Below, piece by piece: positions 60,317 through 64,000 of a stretch of DNA of 64,000 nt. The notes under the pieces were generated by a model. The model searched no databases, was not told where the DNA came from, and saw nothing but the letters and a program-made list of their open reading frames with translations. Source of the DNA: Paenibacillus thalictri (GTDB lineage Bacteria > Bacillota > Bacilli > Paenibacillales > NBRC-103111); the NCBI RefSeq assembly GCF_004307995.1, contig NZ_SIRE01000019.1, positions 156,130-220,129 on the forward strand. Direction: 5' to 3'. The position numbers and the translations under genes are program-made. Position 1 is the first letter of the stretch, and each line of letters begins with the position of its first letter.

Positions 60317-61231
60317 GGTATTTTCAGACAATTCTTTAATGTGATTCATAACTCTGATATGCACATTGCTAATGATGCTTTGAGTCCATAAATCAAAATA
60401 AAATGATGGTTTGATTTTAAGATCATACCAACTATTTCCAATTAAAGTTGTGGTGCCGTCCCCATTATCTTGAAGCAAAAACTGTCCTCTAATCAGGTTC
60501 AAATGTCCCAATATCTCAGGGTCATCAGGTTGCTTCGTAATATCAAAAGTCAACTTCAAATTAGGTTCGTACTCAACGATTTTCTCATCAAAAACGATGC
60601 CGTTACTAAAAATGCACTTGCGTTCGGCTCCTAAATAACTTCCTTCAGCAGTTGACTGCAATGGGCTTGGAAGACCTAGTTGGAACAACCAAAACTTTGG
60701 CTCGTCTTCAATCGGAGGAAAAGAAACTACATGCTGCCATACGGTCTGAGGACTCGCATTAATCACGATGCGATCTGCTACAAGGTCATTAGAAGGAGCT
60801 GCGGTAATCATATTTACAAGAAACATACTGGATAATGCCGCTAATATACTAATATTGAGAGTATGTTTGTTGCTGTTAAACATAAATTTCCCACACAGAA
60901 TACCAGCCATAATAAACAAATAAATCAAAGGAGACACGATTACAATACAGATAACTCCTTCGCCCATAAAAAAGAAACTAACCGCTACAACGACGATTAA
61001 ATTCAAAAAGCCGTATCCAAATGAAGGACCCGCTGAAATTTTATGCCGCCTCCAAAAGTAAGAATTAATAATACCCACAATCATGGGGAGAAGTACAAAT
61101 TCGGAAAGTACCAGGAATCCTTCAATACCTTTAATAACGTTTATGATGTAATATGTTACGCCCACACAAACCAATGCAAAAATATTTGAAATTAGAATAC
61201 CTTTGATTATATCCTTCGCTCTCTCGCTCAT
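60314..61231 (-). CDS. membrane-anchored SRPBCC (START-like) protein
   Basis: A 305-residue protein. Residues 1-150 contain five predicted membrane helices (first one GILISNIFALVCVGVTYYII); residues 155-305 form an SRPBCC/polyketide-cyclase-like domain starting VADRIVINASPQTVWQHVVS, with NGDGTTTLIGNSWYDLKI and a helix at the end. The ATG at 61231 follows AAGGAGACG. An odd member of the array: large for a cassette gene. It lies between repeats E4 and E5. Binding a small hydrophobic ligand at the membrane is a guess from the fold. Confidence 0.7.
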   Translation of the reverse strand: MSERAKDIIKGILISNIFALVCVGVTYYIINVIKGIEGFLVLSEFVLLPMIVGIINSYFWRRHKISAGPSFGYGFLNLIVVVAVSFFFMGEGVICIVIVSPLIYLFIMAGILCGKFMFNSNKHTLNISILAALSSMFLVNMITAAPSNDLVADRIVINASPQTVWQHVVSFPPIEDEPKFWLFQLGLPSPLQSTAEGSYLGAERKCIFSNGIVFDEKIVEYEPNLKLTFDITKQPDDPEILGHLNLIRGQFLLQDNGDGTTTLIGNSWYDLKIKPSFYFDLWTQSIISNVHIRVMNHIKELSENT

Positions 61232-61247
61232 CCTACGTCTCCTTCTC

Positions 61248-61363
61248 GTCATTGTTCTCGGATTTATTCATCCCAAAAACCCTACGGCAGCTTCGAATGT
61301 TTACCGCAGCTATTAGATTCGAGTGATGTCCCGCGGCGCGGAAACCGTTTCCTTGTGTTACTT
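61248..61363 (-). repeat. cassette repeat E4
   Basis: Right core GTTACTT on the plus strand (61357-61363); internal block TATTAGATTCGAGTGATGTCCCGCGG matches the conserved block of E1 and E3 loosely. The left core is decayed (TCATTGT). Lies between the remnant cassette gene and the SRPBCC gene. Confidence 0.45.
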
Positions 61364-61407
61364 CGACAGATAAATTTCCGCTTAGATACTTCGGTATAAA
61401 TACCTTG

Positions 61408-61594
61408 TCAGCGGATGTTACCTCTAGGCTTGCTTTGAATTGAAATCCCAACACGGATTATGCCCTCATGATGAAATTCAATTATTCTATTCATATCCCA
61501 ATTTACAATCCATGTATTTGAACCAACTTGGTTTTTTCAATTTTAGTTTTCCATGTTTTCACATCATAAAAGACCGGCTTAGCAAATTCATATA
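61408..61594 (-). pseudogene. frameshifted small cassette gene
   Basis: Two adjoining frames read as one small protein: VYEFAKPVFYDVKTWKTKI ... LVQ, then after a one-base shift near 61515, TWIVNWDMNRIIEFHHEGII and RVGISIQSKPRGNIR with a TGA at 61410. There is no clear start with an SD; the frame begins inside the core of repeat E3. No family recognised. It is flanked by repeats E3 and E4 like the other cassettes, so it is the remnant of one. Confidence 0.4.
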
Positions 61595-61782
61595 CGTCCC
61601 TTGTGTTCACAAACCTGAGAACCACCTTAAGGAGACCCATAAAGATCAAAGCAAAGCGGCGAATCGGAATCGACCGCGACACGGTTAGGTTCGGAGGGTT
61701 GTTTGCCTGATACTACTCCCCCCGAATCAACTTCGGGCAGAGTAAGGGCCGTATGACCCGCAGCGTAAATACGGTGTAATAT
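61589..61782 (-). repeat. cassette repeat E3
   Basis: 194 bp. Left core CATATAC, then GTGTTCAC box; CTTAAGG; conserved block GTTAGGTTCGGAGGGTTGTTT (61684-61704); right arm GCGTAAATACGGTGTAATAT. The end arms form the same inverted repeat (GTxTTCAC ... GTAAATAC) as E1. It follows the 61818 gene by 36 bp. Confidence 0.7.
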
Positions 61783-61817
61783 GACGTCTATGGGGTCTCT
61801 GGTCATCATTGATTACT

Positions 61818-62067
61818 CTAAAAAATGTTCAATGTTGGCTTCTTTAAATATATTATTTGATCTGCTATTTCCTTTATATGTTTTTCATTACTTACTGGTA
61901 TTATTACCGTTCCGCCGTGCTCCCTGATGCTTTCAATATATTTTTGATTTTCTTTGGATAATACGTGAACTATAAATTGTGGTTCTAACCAAGGGTAACA
62001 AAATAACTCTTTTTGATATGCCACACCAATCGCCATAGATGCTCGCCAAACTTCTCCACTCTGTCAT
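61818..62067 (-). CDS. small cassette-type protein, frameshifted at an A5 run
   Basis: The ATG at 62067 lies directly in the repeat core (GTTATATGAC) and opens MTEWRSLASIYGDWCGISK; the frame then ends. The next frame, after removal of one A from an AAAAA run near 62011, continues as ELFCYPWLEPQFIVHVLSKE and IREHGGTVIIPVSNEKHIKE to the TAA at 61818 (about 82 residues). Alternatively translation starts at the ATG at 62036 (72 residues). No family recognised. Phase variation, decay or a sequencing error in the A run are the options. Confidence 0.45.
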
Positions 62068-62155
62068 ATAACGCCTCTTGTATTCAAAAATCCTCATTGG
62101 CTTAAGGGTAGAGTCCGAAAGGACTTAGCTGGCAGCAGCGGGAGTATGATGATAT
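62066..62155 (-). repeat. cassette repeat E2
   Basis: Shortest copy, 90 bp. Left core ATATAAC (exact RYYYAAC, 62066-62072), box GTATTCAAAA, CTTAAGGG, internal hairpin GAGTCCGAAAGGACT; right core decayed (ATGATAT). It follows the DUF3024 gene by 15 bp. Confidence 0.55.
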
Positions 62156-62169
62156 GAGAACTTATTTGA

Positions 62170-62502
62170 CTAGCCCCAAAAAATCCCTGTATTATCCTTA
62201 TCCACGATGTTTAATTGTTTTTCAAAATTTTCATTTGGCTCTATCTCTTCTACATAATGCCATTTTTCTTTACTGTCTCTCCAATAGACTTTCCATTTCC
62301 CTTGATCCAACCTAAATTGTGCAATCGCCAACTGAACCCACTCATCACTTCGAAATGCAGGTCTTTCTTCTACTAACGTAATATTATTTCCCCTTATTTT
62401 ATAGGTCATTTTTATTTGGTTTTGTACATGTTTTGGAACTTTATTCTGTGTATAATTATCCATAATTTTTATGATTCTTACTTTTGTAAAATCATCCATC
62501 AT
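62170..62502 (-). CDS. DUF3024 domain protein
   Basis: A 110-residue protein of the DUF3024 family: MMDDFTKVRIIKIMDNYTQ, YKIRGNNITLVEERPAF, WVQLAIAQFRLD, KWKVYWRDSKEKWH and the DNTGIFWG end. Function of the family is unknown; as I recall, such genes occur in Vibrio integron cassettes and scattered in Bacillales. The ATG at 62502 follows GGGGGAAACG; the TTG at 62559 is less likely. Flanked by repeats E1 and E2, its cassette is complete. Confidence 0.75.
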   Translation of the reverse strand: MMDDFTKVRIIKIMDNYTQNKVPKHVQNQIKMTYKIRGNNITLVEERPAFRSDEWVQLAIAQFRLDQGKWKVYWRDSKEKWHYVEEIEPNENFEKQLNIVDKDNTGIFWG

Positions 62503-62566
62503 CGTTTCCCCCATGTTCAGCAAGTTAAAAGAGCTTTTGTAGTATTTAAGGTATTGCAATAATCTC

Positions 62567-62706
62567 TCATTACGTTCTTGTATTCAAGAATCCGTCGGCC
62601 GCGGCGAAGTTAGGTTCGCAGGATTGTCCGCCTGCCTCCGCTCACCGAATTATCTTCTGCGGACCATGGCTCCGCCAGGAGCCGCAGCGTGAATACGGTG
62701 TTAGAT
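62567..62706 (-). repeat. cassette repeat E1
   Basis: 140 bp, the best-kept copy. Left arm TTACGTTCTTGTATTCAAG, conserved block GTTAGGTTCGCAGGATTGTCC (62609-62629), internal hairpin around TGGCTCCGCCAGGAGCC, right arm CGTGAATACGGTGTTAGAT whose last seven bases are an exact GTTRRRY core. It lies 45 bp after the retropepsin gene and just before the DUF3024 gene. Confidence 0.75.
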
Positions 62707-62750
62707 GAAATTCTATCTCTTCCTAGAAAAGCCTAAAAAATCTGCAAACA

Positions 62751-63131
62751 TTATTGCAGACGTTCCAACTCTAAGTTAAATAAATCAATGATAAATTTAC
62801 CTTCCAGCAGGATATCCAGACCCAATAATCCATTGATGTTATGAAATTTAAATGATGTAAAATCTAACTCCACGTTTTCTATTAAATAATCTCCAAGTGT
62901 AATGGACTCTACAGTTTTAATAAAGGCGTGTTCTTCTCCACCAATTCCAAAACTCGTAATAAAATGATCCTCTTTAGTTGCCTTTATATTAATATCATCT
63001 ACTGCTTCTTGCGAAATTAAAGTATGACTAGCTCCCGTATCTATCACAATATTTTCAATCTGCTTACTTCTTCCATTAAATTCAATTGTTATCTCTGTAA
63101 ACAGGAGACCATCTCGATAGGCTAACTTCAT
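62751..63131 (-). CDS. retropepsin-like aspartic protease
   Basis: A 126-residue single-domain retropepsin-type protein. The active-site motif D-T-G-A is in IVIDTGASHTLI (about residue 31), the flap region contains SFGIGGEEHAF and the second hydrophobic motif is NGLLGLDILLEG near residue 99. Single-domain members work as dimers. Its ATG follows the TAG of the 80-residue gene without a gap, so the two are translated together. Residues are intact. Target unknown. Confidence 0.8.
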   Translation of the reverse strand: MKLAYRDGLLFTEITIEFNGRSKQIENIVIDTGASHTLISQEAVDDINIKATKEDHFITSFGIGGEEHAFIKTVESITLGDYLIENVELDFTSFKFHNINGLLGLDILLEGKFIIDLFNLELERLQ

Positions 63132-63374
63132 CTATAAGAATTTCCTTAACCCAATGTTTCTTCTAATAATTACCTCAACTTTTTCCTTCGATGTATGATA
63201 TACAAGCGTTCTGTTTCTACAATTCAATAGTTCGCGAGTAGCATTCTCATCACTTACAGGACCAATTAAAGCCATTTCATCAATTATCTCCTTGTCTTCT
63301 TCTTCAAAGGAATGCAAAATTTCAAATTTCACAAATTGATCTGGATAAATGTTTTGAACTTCTTGCCATTTCAC
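63132..63374 (-). CDS. uncharacterised 80-residue partner of the retropepsin-like protein
   Basis: An 80-residue acidic protein: WQEVQNIYPDQFVKFEILHS, DEMALIGPVSDENATRELL and LVYHTSKEKVEVIIRR. The GTG start at 63374 is 7 nt after GGGAGGG. From memory, a similar small protein precedes retropepsin genes in cyanobacteria and Clostridia, so the pair is conserved. Its function is unknown; inhibitor, substrate or DNA-binding antitoxin are options. A GATACAAT -10-like box about 30 bp upstream of the gene suggests its own promoter. Confidence 0.65.
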   Translation of the reverse strand: MKWQEVQNIYPDQFVKFEILHSFEEEDKEIIDEMALIGPVSDENATRELLNCRNRTLVYHTSKEKVEVIIRRNIGLRKFL

Positions 63375-63445
63375 ATGTAATCCCTCCCAAAATGCTTTAA
63401 ATTTATTGTATCATTTATTTTTTATAAATCCCTAGATAGAGTTTT

Positions 63446-63554
63446 ACCTAACGTCCTCTGTATTCACGAACCCGAGAACCTTAAGGCAGCTTGCTGCCGG
63501 CCGCGACACGGTTAGGTTCGCAGGAATGTCCGCCTGATTTCACTTCCTCGATTT
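63446..63554 (-). repeat. cassette repeat E0, cut by the IS
   Basis: Left core ACCTAAC (63446-63452; exact RYYYAAC, on the minus strand GTTAGGT, exact GTTRRRY), GTATTCACGAA box, CTTAAGGCAG, conserved block GTTAGGTTCGCAGGAATGTCC (63511-63531). The copy stops at 63554 where the IS256-family end begins. Confidence 0.7.
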
Positions 63555-64000
63555 GGGTCTGTCAAGATCTTTGTGTAAACTCATTTAAAAAGATTTCTCC
63601 CCGAGGGGAGAAAAAATTTTCAACGTAAAAATTGGCCGATGCGGTCGGGAAAGAAAACTGAAAGCTGAAGCAAAATTTGCCCCCAATTTTGCACCCGGCC
63701 CGTCCATTTACGAACGACGTCCATGGTCGCCAGATAAAGCATTTTTAGCAAAGCCTCGTCTGTTGGGAAGATACTTTTCCCTTTTGTGACCTTACGAAGC
63801 TGGCGGTGATAGCTCTCAATCATATTCGTGGTGTAGATAAGTTTCCGAAGCTCCGGCGGGTACTTGAAGAAGGTGGCCAGCTCATCCCAGTTCGATCGCC
63901 AGGAACGGACGATCAAAGGATACTTACTACCCCAAGCCTCTTCAAATTGGTCCAGTTCTAGCAAAGCCGCTTCTTCCGTTGCCGCTTTGTAAATGGGTTT
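63555..64000 (-). mobile_element. IS256-family insertion sequence, partial
   Basis: The left end starts at 63555 with GGGTCTGTCAAGATCTTTGTG, the shape of an IS256-group terminal repeat. It carries the transposase on the minus strand and leaves the window on the right. It interrupts cassette repeat E0. The other end and target duplication are out of view. Confidence 0.75.
63620..64000 (-). CDS. IS256 (Mutator) family transposase, 3' part
   Basis: The C-terminal 126 codons of an IS256-type DDE transposase; the frame remains open to the right edge. Landmarks are WRSNWDELATFFKYPPELRK, IYTTNMIESYHRQLRKVTK, the FPTDEALLKMLYLATMD run and the terminal PDRIGQFLR. The catalytic Glu of the DDE triad is in NMIESYHRQ. 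No stop or frameshift is seen in this part, so it may be active. Confidence 0.9.
   Translation of the reverse strand, partial: KPIYKAATEEAALLELDQFEEAWGSKYPLIVRSWRSNWDELATFFKYPPELRKLIYTTNMIESYHRQLRKVTKGKSIFPTDEALLKMLYLATMDVVRKWTGRVQNWGQILLQLSVFFPDRIGQFLR

Noticed and set aside
61233..61454. 73-codon minus-strand frame before the SRPBCC gene
   Set aside because: It runs through repeat E4 and the 3' end of a remnant cassette gene in the wrong frame; not a gene.
59606..63554. CRISPR array
   Set aside because: Repeats are 90-195 bp, variable, and separated by genes of 250-950 bp; no short spacers and no cas genes.
59606..63554. Definite class of integron with integrase
   Set aside because: No intI or other tyrosine recombinase is visible, and spacers between core and inner box differ from canonical attC. 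Reported only as integron-like.

Overview
The window looks like chromosomal DNA of a spore-forming, soil-type Firmicute of the Paenibacillaceae (Paenibacillus/Cohnella-like). The reasons are a GerB-GerA-GerC germinant receptor, three YesM/YesN-type two-component systems, three sugar ABC importers without their own ATPase, many SpoVG-independent Gram-positive style Shine-Dalgarno sites (AGGAGG) and cre-type catabolite-repression sites. No rRNA or tRNA gene was seen. Almost everything from 1 to 48300 is on the minus strand.

Region 1 (1-4104) is a polyol catabolic cluster: a DhaK/DhaL ketose kinase pair, an EltD-type (erythritol/L-threitol) zinc dehydrogenase, an RpiB-family isomerase and a GlpX-type bisphosphatase that leaves the window. 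The two transcription units start from near-identical promoters. Region 2 (4208-10784) holds housekeeping and sporulation genes: GNAT, DUF429, histidine phosphatase, gerC-gerA-gerB, and an AraC regulator divergent from a phytanoyl-CoA dioxygenase-like gene (10930-11733). Region 3 (11742-25214) is a second polyol/sugar operon set: a second EltD-like dehydrogenase, PfkB kinase, SDR, Gfo/Idh oxidoreductase, class I aldolase, YesN/YesM pair, ABC importer and PHP phosphatase, headed by a dead ribitol-5-phosphate-dehydrogenase-like gene. A perfect cre site lies in front of the SDR gene.

Region 4 (25568-39042) is a sulfatase regulon: four type I sulfatases (one truncated), an importer split by an inserted OYE/Lrp segment, and a YesM/YesN pair. 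Five copies of a 21-bp motif stand in front of its transcription units, four of them at a fixed distance from a -10 box; I propose this as the response regulator's operator. Region 5 (39067-51945) is a second glycan locus: a GHL6-type putative glycosidase, a large FAD oxidoreductase, two uncharacterised proteins, an importer and a divergent YesM/YesN pair. Region 6 (51988-59525) has a zinc dehydrogenase/AraC pair, an Rrf2-methyltransferase-flavoprotein unit, a CBS-GGDEF / unknown / EAL cyclic-di-GMP operon and a truncated cupin.

Region 7 (about 59570-63554) is the most unusual: small unrelated genes, all on the minus strand, each followed by a 90-195-bp palindromic repeat whose ends match or resemble integron attC core sites (RYYYAAC ... 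GTTRRRY). It looks like a cassette array in a Firmicute. An IS256-family element (63555 to the right edge) has inserted into one of these repeats.
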